Made by a program: the position numbers and the translations under genes
Shown here: positions 51,314-58,882 of the stretch, piece after piece
How the letters are laid out: each line of letters begins with the position of its first letter
How positions within the stretch are numbered: position 1 is the first letter of the stretch
Notes under the pieces: model-generated
The model's database searches: none
Told to the model about the DNA's origin: nothing
What the model saw: only the letters and a program-made list of their open reading frames with translations
Source: Spirosoma fluviale
GTDB lineage: Bacteria > Bacteroidota > Bacteroidia > Cytophagales > Spirosomataceae
Assembly (NCBI RefSeq): GCF_900230225.1
Contig: NZ_OCNH01000005.1
Coordinates: forward strand, 357,865 to 421,864
DNA length: 64,000 nt
Direction: 5' to 3'

Positions 51314-51961
51314 CTACGGCTGAATGAAATAACTACTTTCGGCAGATTGAACCGTTTCGCCCTTGCTGCGTTTGTCGTAAAATGCCGTGCGGCCTTTGCG
51401 TTCCTGCGCAAAGAGGTCCTTCATGCTAGCCTCGTTGGTTTGAAAGGTGATGGACTGCGTAATAGACAGCGACGAAGCCGTTTTCTGAGCGTCCTGATTG
51501 GCCCCCATGTAGGTAAACGACCAGTTGTGCTGCTTCAGTCGTTCGACCATCGCCTGAATCTGGCGGCCGGTGAACTCCCGGGAAGCGTTTTCTTCGCCAT
51601 CGGTCAGGATGCTGACCAGCACCGTATAGTTGGTTTCTTTTTCGGTGAGCCATTCCATGCGCATCAGGCTGCGCCCCATGGCATCGTATAGGGGTGTACC
51701 GGCATCGGGCCTGAACAGATCGTCGGTTAGTTCCATAAGTTGGTCGGCGGGCTGATTGTCCAGACGGGTCTGAATCCCCAGGCTATTGAAGGTCACCAGC
51801 GTAACGGTATGTAACTGTTCGGGAAACTGCCCGCTCACCCCTTTAATGGTTTGCACCACCTCGTTGAAACCACTGAGCGTAGGGGCCTTGATGCTTTCCA
51901 TCGAGCCGCTTTCATCAAGAATGATCAGGTTGAAAATCGTGTGCGTAGTCGTCGTGTTCAT
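51314..51961 (-). CDS. Von Willebrand factor A (VWA) domain protein
   Basis: 215 residues, almost entirely one VWA domain. The metal-ion-dependent adhesion site starts with LDESGSM (~15-21), with a later Thr in TPLYDAMG and Asp in ILTDGEEN. No signal peptide, so it is cytoplasmic. It is likely a protein-binding component. No partner is next to it. Confidence 0.88.
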   Translation of the reverse strand: MNTTTTHTIFNLIILDESGSMESIKAPTLSGFNEVVQTIKGVSGQFPEQLHTVTLVTFNSLGIQTRLDNQPADQLMELTDDLFRPDAGTPLYDAMGRSLMRMEWLTEKETNYTVLVSILTDGEENASREFTGRQIQAMVERLKQHNWSFTYMGANQDAQKTASSLSITQSITFQTNEASMKDLFAQERKGRTAFYDKRSKGETVQSAESSYFIQP

Positions 51962-52094
51962 TGTTTTTTGTTGTTTTATGAGACTATAATTTACGAAAAA
52001 ACAGGGGTGATTGCAAACTTAGACAACAATATAATAGGTTGATTAACAGGGAACTGTATGGACTTCGCTGTTGTGTGGGCCACATACCCCACCA

Positions 52095-52132
52095 AAGAAA
52101 AAAACCGGCCAACCTTTCGGCTAACCGGCTTT
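52095..52132 (-). terminator. Terminator after tRNA-Gly
   Basis: On the minus strand a 12-bp stem with G-T pairs closes a GAAA loop and leads to a T7 run. It lies ~20 bp past the tRNA 3' end. Confidence 0.8.
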
Positions 52133-52152
52133 ATGTCAATATATTAGACTTG

Positions 52153-52225
52153 AGCGGGAAATGGGGTTCGAACCCACGGCCTGCAGCTTGGGAAGCTGCC
52201 GCTCTACCAACTGAGCTACTCCCGC
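52153..52225 (-). tRNA. tRNA-Gly (anticodon CCC)
   Basis: A 73-nt cloverleaf on the minus strand. The acceptor GCGGGAG pairs with TTCCCGC and T is the discriminator, as in bacterial tRNA-Gly. The anticodon stem GCAGC/GCTGC holds a 7-nt loop with CCC. The T arm has GGTTCGAACCC. Confidence 0.95.
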
Positions 52226-52279
52226 GCTAATTGGTAAAACAAAGGTGTGTTATTAAAACTAAAATGTCAAGCCATGCTA

Positions 52280-53551
52280 TCAGATGACTGCCAGTAACTT
52301 TTCGATCTGTTCGTGGGTGTAAGTAAGCTGTTCGTCTGTCGTGCAATAGGGGGGCATCATGTACAAGACATTGCCCAATGGTCGCATCAGAACCCCACGA
52401 TCAAGCAGGAAATTATAGGCTGTATCGCGTATGTTGTTGAAATAGGATGTCTGCTCGCCAGCTTTTAAATCAAAGGCCAGTAAGGTGCCGTGCTGCCGGA
52501 TGTTTTCGACGGTTGGGTAGGTTGTTAGCTTCTTGGCAAAGACTGCGTGGCTGGTGGTAATGCGCTGAATATTGGCCAGCGTTTCGGGCAACAGTAGCAA
52601 ATCCATACTCGCCAGTGCCGCCGTACAAGCCAGCGGATTGGCCGTAAACGAATGACCGTGAAAGAGTGTCTTGTGTTTATCGTCAGATAGAAACGCATTG
52701 TAGATGTGTTCCGCACAGGCCGTAACACCCAGCGCCATTGTTCCGCCAGTCAACCCCTTTGATAGACACATCATATCGGGTTTTTCGGCCAGATGATCGG
52801 AGGCAAAGAGCTTGCCCGTCCGGCCGAAACCCGTCATTACTTCGTCGGCAATGATGAGCGCGCCTTTACTGCGGGCTAAGCGGAACAGCTTATCGAGCAC
52901 CGCCGGTTCATACATCACCATGCCCCCGGCTCCCTGCACAAGCGGTTCGGCAATAAAGGCGGCTACCTCGTCCGTGAACAGGGCTTCGGCCTGTTCACGG
53001 ACGGCCTCTTCTTGGCCTGGAATGGGCACCGGCAAGTACACGACATCAAACAGAAAGGGAACGAAGGGGGCCGTAAAGGCACTCCGGGCACTTACGGCCA
53101 TCGCCCCAAAGGTATCCCCATGATAAGCATTCTCGAACGCCACTATCTTTTTACGTGGCTGGCCCAGATTATGCCAATACTGAAAGGCCATTTTTAACGC
53201 CACTTCAACGGCGGTCGAGCCATTGTCCGAATAAAAAACCTTCGACTGATTAGGTGGCAAAATAGCCAGTAGTCGCTCGGCTAATTCAACGGCGGGCTGG
53301 TGCGTAAAACCCGCGAAGATGACGTGTTCGAGCGTTTGTAACTGCTCCGATACCCGATTGGCGATGTGCGGGTGGGCGTGTCCGTGGATATTAACCCACC
53401 AGGACGAAACCATATCGAGGTACTCTCGGCCATCGACATCATATAATACTGAACCGCTGCCCCGCACAATTGGAATCGGCAACGGGGCTGTTTGCATTTG
53501 CGTAAACGGGTGCCAGATCACAGCCCGGTCACGTTCGGCTAACTCATTCAT
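52280..53551 (-). CDS. bioA: Adenosylmethionine-8-amino-7-oxononanoate aminotransferase BioA
   Basis: 423 residues, class-III PLP aminotransferase that makes 7,8-diaminopelargonate in biotin synthesis. It has the BioA-type N-terminus WHPFTQMQ, the SWWVNIHGHAHP loop, PLP-binding Asp236 (IIADEVMTGFGRTG) and the Schiff-base Lys265 (CLSKGLTGG). No other biotin gene is near. The gene is followed by tRNA-Gly. Confidence 0.95.
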   Translation of the reverse strand: MNELAERDRAVIWHPFTQMQTAPLPIPIVRGSGSVLYDVDGREYLDMVSSWWVNIHGHAHPHIANRVSEQLQTLEHVIFAGFTHQPAVELAERLLAILPPNQSKVFYSDNGSTAVEVALKMAFQYWHNLGQPRKKIVAFENAYHGDTFGAMAVSARSAFTAPFVPFLFDVVYLPVPIPGQEEAVREQAEALFTDEVAAFIAEPLVQGAGGMVMYEPAVLDKLFRLARSKGALIIADEVMTGFGRTGKLFASDHLAEKPDMMCLSKGLTGGTMALGVTACAEHIYNAFLSDDKHKTLFHGHSFTANPLACTAALASMDLLLLPETLANIQRITTSHAVFAKKLTTYPTVENIRQHGTLLAFDLKAGEQTSYFNNIRDTAYNFLLDRGVLMRPLGNVLYMMPPYCTTDEQLTYTHEQIEKLLAVI

Positions 53552-53598
53552 TAAACGTCAATTCTTGTAAGAAATAGTTGAGTAATCAGCGCATAGAT

Positions 53599-54111
53599 TC
53601 ACAAACCCCATTTTCCCTGCGTTTTCATCACTTGTTCGATCACATCCCGAACGGCACCCCGACCACCCACTTTAGGCGATATATACTGAGAAACTGCCTG
53701 AACTTCGTCGACGGCATCGGCCGGACAGGTACTCAACACCGCCGACCGATTCAGAATCGGGAGGTCGGGGAGGTCGTCGCCCATGTACAGGATTTCGGAT
53801 TCGTTCAGGCCGTCGCGGGCAATGTAGCCGAGGAAGGCATTCACTTTCTGGTCGGAAGGGCCACCCATGAAAATGTCTTTCACGTTCATGGACGTCAGCC
53901 AGCTGCGAAGACCATCCGCATTGGCGGCCGAAATAATGGCTACCCGGAAATCGGCCTTTAGTGCCTGTTCAATGGCGTAAGTATCACGGATAAAGACCGT
54001 TCTGTAGCGTTCGCCCGACGCAAGCAGTGAGACACCGCCATCGGTTAATACACCATCTATATCGAAAATAAAGGTTTTTATTTGTCGGAATTGTTCCTCT
54101 ACTGCTGTCAT
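53599..54111 (-). CDS. kdsC: KdsC-type HAD phosphatase (Kdo-8-phosphate phosphatase)
   Basis: 170 residues with HAD motif I DIDGVLTDG (~17-25), motif II IISAAN, motif III Lys in DQKVNAF and motif IV YMGDDLPDLP. The short length without a cap domain matches the KdsC family, which dephosphorylates Kdo-8-phosphate for lipopolysaccharide. Closely related phosphatases exist, so the substrate is likely but not proven. Confidence 0.88.
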   Translation of the reverse strand: MTAVEEQFRQIKTFIFDIDGVLTDGGVSLLASGERYRTVFIRDTYAIEQALKADFRVAIISAANADGLRSWLTSMNVKDIFMGGPSDQKVNAFLGYIARDGLNESEILYMGDDLPDLPILNRSAVLSTCPADAVDEVQAVSQYISPKVGGRGAVRDVIEQVMKTQGKWGL

Positions 54112-54158
54112 GTTGCAAGTTTAGTGAAAACCGCCCGACAGTTCCGTATTTTTGTGGT

Positions 54159-55604
54159 ATGACAACAAACAAGCTGCCGGGTGGTGCTCCATTTCCGGCC
54201 GGGGAAGGGGCGGCTGGATGGCCTCCCGAATTTCTGGCCCAAATGCAGATGCAGTTGGGTGCCGAATTCACCGAATTTGAATCGGCATTGGCAAAACCAA
54301 CGCCGGTGAGTATCCGCATTAACTCCCGGAAACTGGCCGGGGCGGCTTATGACACAACAGGCTTAACGCCGGTGCCCTGGTGCCCCGATGGCTATTACCT
54401 GCCTGAGCGCCCAAGTTTTACGCTTGATCCGCTCTTTCAGGCGGGGGCTTATTATGTACAGGAGGCCTCGTCCATGTTGTTGTACGAAGCCCTCCGGCAA
54501 ACGGTTAACCTTGGGCGGCCTCTGCGGGTACTGGATCTGTGTGCCGCACCGGGTGGAAAAAGTACGCTGCTGGCGTCGGCTCTTCACCCTGATAGTCTGC
54601 TGATTTGTAATGAAGTGATTCGGAGCCGGGTGTCGGTCCTGCGCGAAAATCTGGATAAATGGGGCTACCCAAATGTGGTGGTCAGCAACCACGACCCGGA
54701 AGACATGAGCAAGCTGACCGGCTTTTTCGATGTCGTGCTGGTCGATGCGCCCTGCTCGGGCGAAGGACTGTTCCGCAAAGACCCCGACGCCATGCAGGAG
54801 TGGTCGGAAGCGAGTGTCGAGTTGTGCTCGGCCCGGCAGAAACGGATTCTGGCCGCAGCCGCGCCTTTACTCGACAAAGACGGCATTCTGATTTATAGTA
54901 CCTGTACCTATAACGATACAGAGAACGCCGAAAACGTCCGGTACTTAACTGAAATCGGGTTTCGAAATAAGCCGCTTATTCTGCCTTCGGAATGGAATAT
55001 CGTTGAACGACAGGCGGGCGACCCCGAAACGGGTGAGGCAGTTGGGTATCAGTGCTATCCGCAGCGGGTGCGGGGCGAAGGCTTTTTCATCAGCGTCTTC
55101 AAGAAAACCACGTTTACGGCCCCGGTAAAACTCGACGCCCGTACGTTTCGGACCATTCGCGCGCTTCGTCCCCGCGAAACAGCATCGGCGGCAAAATGGC
55201 TTCAGAACCCGGCCGACTTCTCGTTCTGGGAAAAGCCCAATGGCGATGTAATGGCCCTACCCAAAGCGCTGGAAAAAACGTATTTGTTTCTCGATAGTGC
55301 GCTCAAAAGCAAAGGCTTTGGTCTGGAGATGGGCCAGTTTAAAGGAACGGATTTTGTGCCGTCGCACGCGCTGGCACTGAGTACGGCTGTGAATCAGGGC
55401 CTTCCGGGGCTCGAACTGAGTAAGGAAGATGCGCTGCGTTACTTTAAGAAAGAGAACCTGGTGTTTGATGAACCCGTAAAAGGCTGGCTACTCGCTCAAT
55501 ATAAAGGGGTAAATCTAGGCTGGGTAAAAGGAGTGGGTACTCGCGTTAATAACTATCTTCCGAAAGACTGGCGAATTAGAATGGACATAAAAGAATACGT
55601 ATGA
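54159..55604 (+). CDS. NOL1/NOP2/Sun-family RNA cytosine-C5 methyltransferase (RsmF-like)
   Basis: 481 residues. It has the SAM-binding LDLCAAPGGKSTLLA, then the VDAPCSGEGLFRKDP motif and the STCTYN motif with the two catalytic Cys of m5C RNA methyltransferases. The C-terminal ~150 residues (WLLAQYKGVNLGWVKGVG) are the RsmF-type C-terminal domain. It probably methylates 16S rRNA. A TATTTTTG -7-like box lies 5 bp before the ATG (54147-54154). Confidence 0.9.
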   Translation: MTTNKLPGGAPFPAGEGAAGWPPEFLAQMQMQLGAEFTEFESALAKPTPVSIRINSRKLAGAAYDTTGLTPVPWCPDGYYLPERPSFTLDPLFQAGAYYVQEASSMLLYEALRQTVNLGRPLRVLDLCAAPGGKSTLLASALHPDSLLICNEVIRSRVSVLRENLDKWGYPNVVVSNHDPEDMSKLTGFFDVVLVDAPCSGEGLFRKDPDAMQEWSEASVELCSARQKRILAAAAPLLDKDGILIYSTCTYNDTENAENVRYLTEIGFRNKPLILPSEWNIVERQAGDPETGEAVGYQCYPQRVRGEGFFISVFKKTTFTAPVKLDARTFRTIRALRPRETASAAKWLQNPADFSFWEKPNGDVMALPKALEKTYLFLDSALKSKGFGLEMGQFKGTDFVPSHALALSTAVNQGLPGLELSKEDALRYFKKENLVFDEPVKGWLLAQYKGVNLGWVKGVGTRVNNYLPKDWRIRMDIKEYV

Positions 55605-56653
55605 AACGGTTTTTCACGATTACAGGCCTGTTGGTAGCCGCTATCGGCGTAAGTTATTTCCTGGGTCCCACTGCCAAACCCGATGCGGTGAAGGAGGAAT
55701 CCATTGTGCTCGACCCTGATCTGGTCAAGCTGGAGAAAAGTATTGCCGAATCGGAAGGCAAGGCGAACCTACGCCCCGACAACGAAGCCCGCATTATTTG
55801 GGCCGACAGCCTGAAAAAGGTTAAAACGCCTTATAGTATCGTTTATATTCACGGCTATTCGGCCAGTTGGGCCGAAGGTGACCCCATTCACAAACAAATC
55901 GCGAAGAAGTTTGGGTGTAATCTGTACCTCGCCCGTACTGCCGAACATGGCGTTGATTCGCCCGATGCACTTAAAGATATAACGCCCGCTAATTTCGCTG
56001 CTTCCGCCGAACGCGCATTGGCGATTGGTAAACTACTGGGCGACAAGGTGATCGTGATGGGCACCTCGGCAGGCGGGATGCTCACGCTGTATCTGGCTGC
56101 CCACCACCCAGAAATTGATGGCTTAATCCTGTATTCGCCCTGTATCGCTACAGCTAATTCGGCGCTGAAACTGACAACAGGCCCCTGGGGCAAGCAAATA
56201 CTCGACCAGGTCTTCAAAGGCGACCATGTTGTCAATACCAATTATAGCGGTGAGCGGGCCAAATACTGGTTTCCGCAGTACCATACCAATGGACTGATTA
56301 CCCTGCAAACCATGCTCGACCGATATATGACGCCCGAGCAGTTCCAAAAAGTGAAGCAGCCGGTTTTTATGGGCTATTATTATAAGGACGACGAACATCA
56401 GGATAAAGTGGTGTCGGTACCAGCCATGCTGGAGATGTTCGACGCACTGGGAACACCCGCCGATAAAAAACAAAAACTGGCTTTCCCGAACGCGGGCGAA
56501 CACGTTATTGCCTCTCACTTTACCTCCGGCGACCTGAAAGGCGTGTACAAAGCCACCGAAACGTTTATGTCGACGGTATTAAACATGCCATCTGCCCCGG
56601 CATCAACCCCCACGCTTGCCCTGCAATCAAACAGTGCTACGACCAAAAAATAA
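55601..56653 (+). CDS. Membrane-anchored alpha/beta hydrolase
   Basis: 350 residues. An N-terminal signal or TM anchor (~5-22) is followed by an alpha/beta hydrolase fold: oxyanion-region YIHGYSASW, nucleophile Ser in MGTSAGG, a likely Asp in the YKDDEHQD loop, and His in GEHVIAS. The substrate is unknown. The start overlaps the upstream methyltransferase stop by 4 bp, so the genes are co-translated. Confidence 0.85.
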   Translation: MKRFFTITGLLVAAIGVSYFLGPTAKPDAVKEESIVLDPDLVKLEKSIAESEGKANLRPDNEARIIWADSLKKVKTPYSIVYIHGYSASWAEGDPIHKQIAKKFGCNLYLARTAEHGVDSPDALKDITPANFAASAERALAIGKLLGDKVIVMGTSAGGMLTLYLAAHHPEIDGLILYSPCIATANSALKLTTGPWGKQILDQVFKGDHVVNTNYSGERAKYWFPQYHTNGLITLQTMLDRYMTPEQFQKVKQPVFMGYYYKDDEHQDKVVSVPAMLEMFDALGTPADKKQKLAFPNAGEHVIASHFTSGDLKGVYKATETFMSTVLNMPSAPASTPTLALQSNSATTKK

Positions 56654-56672
56654 CCTAACTTTGCGGGAAATT

Positions 56673-56796
56673 AGTGAAGAATGAAGAGTGAAACGTGAAG
56701 AATAAAAATGAATAACCTGTTGGTTTTTAACTACTTTACTAGTCTTCACTCTGTATTTTACTCTTTGCTCTTCATTTTCCATTCTTCATTAAAATT
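56673..56796. repeat. Imperfect GAAGAATGAAG-type inverted repeat upstream of fabI
   Basis: Purine-rich (GTGAAGAATGAAGAGTGAAA) and pyrimidine-rich (ACTCTTTGCTCTTCATTTTC) tracts face each other across ~50 bp. The right one ends directly at the fabI start. A TAACTTTG -7-like box at 56656-56663 could start transcription into this leader. Confidence 0.5.
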
Positions 56797-57612
56797 ATGG
56801 CTTACGGATTACTGAACGGAAAACGCGGCATCATTTCCGGTGCCCTGGACGAAAAATCAATCGCCTGGAAGGTCGCTTTGAAAGCGAAGGAAGAAGGTGC
56901 TACGTTTACCCTCACCAACGCGCCGATTGCGATGCGCATGGGAGCAATCAAACAACTCGCTGAGCAGTGCAACGCCGAAATTATCCCGGCTGATGCGACA
57001 TCGGTTGAAGATCTGGAAAACCTGTTTACCAAATCGACCGAGATTTTAGGCGGTAAAGTTGACTTCGTGCTGCACAGCATCGGGATGAGCCCGAACATCC
57101 GCAAGGGCAAAGCGTACACGGATTTAAACTACGACTGGTTCAAGCAAAGCATCGACATCTCGGCGCTGTCGTTTCATAAAATGATGCAGACGGCCTATAA
57201 GCTGGATGCCATCAGCGAATGGGGCTCGGTGGTAGCACTGACCTACATGGCGGCCCAGCGGACGTTTCCGTTCTATACGGACATGGCCGATGCTAAAGCT
57301 ATATTAGAGTCGATTGCCCGGAGCTTTGGTTACCGCTACGGCAAATCGCATAAGGTACGCGTGAATACAATTTCGCAATCCCCCACGCCAACAACGGCGG
57401 GTGGCGGTATCGGTGGCTTCGACAAGTTCTATGACTTCGCCGACAAAACTGCCCCATTGGGCAACGCTACCGCCGACCAGTGCGCTGACTATTGCATCAC
57501 GCTCTTCTCTGACCTGACCCGCATGGTAACCATGCAGAACCTGTTCCACGACGGCGGTTTCTCCATGACCGGTATTTCGGAAGAGGTGATGGCACTCGTT
57601 ACTAAGGAATAA
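56797..57612 (+). CDS. fabI: Enoyl-[acyl-carrier-protein] reductase FabI
   Basis: 271 residues, short-chain dehydrogenase fold. It reduces enoyl-ACP in fatty acid elongation. The signature is FabI-type: GALDEKSIAWKVAL near the N-terminus, an extended Tyr150...Tyr160-x6-Lys167 active site (FYTDMADAK), and NTISQSPTPTTAGGGI in the nicotinamide region. It is preceded by a purine/pyrimidine inverted repeat. Confidence 0.95.
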   Translation: MAYGLLNGKRGIISGALDEKSIAWKVALKAKEEGATFTLTNAPIAMRMGAIKQLAEQCNAEIIPADATSVEDLENLFTKSTEILGGKVDFVLHSIGMSPNIRKGKAYTDLNYDWFKQSIDISALSFHKMMQTAYKLDAISEWGSVVALTYMAAQRTFPFYTDMADAKAILESIARSFGYRYGKSHKVRVNTISQSPTPTTAGGGIGGFDKFYDFADKTAPLGNATADQCADYCITLFSDLTRMVTMQNLFHDGGFSMTGISEEVMALVTKE

Positions 57613-57616
57613 GAAA

Positions 57617-57715
57617 AAAGGAGGAAAGGGAGGAGGGACGAGAGGGAGGAAAGGGATAAATTGACATCAGCTATATTCCTTTCCTCCCTCTCGTCCCTCC
57701 TCCCTTTCCTCCTTT
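57617..57715. terminator. Perfect 38-bp inverted repeat between fabI and phoD-like gene
   Basis: The arms at 57617-57654 (all purine but for two C) and 57678-57715 are exact complements around a 23-nt loop. It lies between convergent genes and covers the stop of the phosphatase gene (TTA at 57714). It is probably a bidirectional terminator and is much longer than usual. Confidence 0.8.
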
Positions 57716-58736
57716 AAAAGATTATTTCCTGCGTCAGGTAGGTTGCCTGTTCGTCGCCATTAATGCGGACGGTGGCTTTTAGCGGTTTGGCGTTCCAGTC
57801 GATGGTGATCAGGCCGTAGTTCAGTTTGGCTACCATGTCGCCAACGCGGTGGCGGTTAGCTTCTACGTGCGGGGCCGATACATGAGTTAGGCCGCTGCTC
57901 GTAATATCGAATAGGTCATAGCCCAGACCGGGCACACTTACCTTCGAAACTTCGGCAATGTGCCGGTCGCCACTGATAAACAGGGCACCTTTGGGTTTCG
58001 TTTTGGCGATTAGATCCAGTAATCGTTTACGGGCCGTGGGGAAGTTCGCCCATTTCTCATAAACGTGTTCCTCGGGCAGCACTTGAACGCCACTGCCTAT
58101 AATATGCACCTCGGCGTCTGATTTGGTCAATTGCTGCTCCAGCCATTTCCACTGCGCTTCGCCCAGCATATCGCCCGATGGGTCGGGTACGTTGGCCTTG
58201 CCGTCTTTCTTCAACGGGTCGCGGAAATACCGGGCGTCGAGTAAAATAACCTTCACCCGTTGACCTTTCGAGCCGTAGGTGTGGGCAGAATAACCGCCTT
58301 CCTGTGTCCGTAATGGGCTGGTTTTGGGTACATCCAGGAAATCGAGCATTAGTTGCTGACTTTCTTTCCGCTTCGGATATTCCTTACCCCCATCGTTAAC
58401 GCCGTAATCGTGGTCGTCCCACACGCCGATAACGGACGTCGACTGCCGCAACTGCTGATACACCGGATTCGACTTTTGTCGGGCGTATTTGGCGCTAAGC
58501 GTATCCATTACTTCCGAGTCGCCATAGATGTTGTCGCCCAGCCAGATCCACACGTCCGGTTTCTGCGCCACAATATCATCCCACAACGGTTGTGGCCGTT
58601 TCTGATCGCTGCACGAGCCAAAGGCAATTTTTGTAACAGGCTTCTCCTGCTGAGTAGTAGTAGTTCCCGATTTTGGTGTACGACACCCGGCCAATGCAAC
58701 GCAACCAATCAGGCCAAGGGTAACAAGTGTTTTCAT
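57714..58736 (-). CDS. PhoD-like metallophosphatase lipoprotein
   Basis: 340 residues. Signal peptide with lipobox (LAGC, Cys18), then a PhoD-type fold: IAFGSCSDQ, VWIWLGDNIYGD (metal-binding Asp-Asn), VWDDHDYGVND, FISGDRHIAE. It likely hydrolyses phosphate esters or diesters at the outer face of the envelope. The family's usual Tat-like signal is replaced by a plain lipoprotein signal here. Confidence 0.9.
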   Translation of the reverse strand: MKTLVTLGLIGCVALAGCRTPKSGTTTTQQEKPVTKIAFGSCSDQKRPQPLWDDIVAQKPDVWIWLGDNIYGDSEVMDTLSAKYARQKSNPVYQQLRQSTSVIGVWDDHDYGVNDGGKEYPKRKESQQLMLDFLDVPKTSPLRTQEGGYSAHTYGSKGQRVKVILLDARYFRDPLKKDGKANVPDPSGDMLGEAQWKWLEQQLTKSDAEVHIIGSGVQVLPEEHVYEKWANFPTARKRLLDLIAKTKPKGALFISGDRHIAEVSKVSVPGLGYDLFDITSSGLTHVSAPHVEANRHRVGDMVAKLNYGLITIDWNAKPLKATVRINGDEQATYLTQEIIF

Positions 58737-58847
58737 CCGAATTGTGGTAAAGTTGTATTTATAGAACCGCGCTACGAAGTCGGGCCAAAAGTAAAACAGC
58801 CAGATTGTTTATTCGTCAAGTTCAAGATTTGTTAACAGACAGAAATT

Positions 58848-58882
58848 CCTTTCCTCCCCCTCGTCCCTCTTCTCCTTTTTTA
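58848..58882. repeat. Second copy of the pyrimidine-rich tract, at the sbcC stop
   Basis: CCTTTCCTCCCCCTCGTCCC followed by TCTTCTCC and a T run resembles the right arm at 57678-57715. As there, it runs into the stop codon of the minus-strand gene. The purine partner arm is missing here. Confidence 0.6.
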
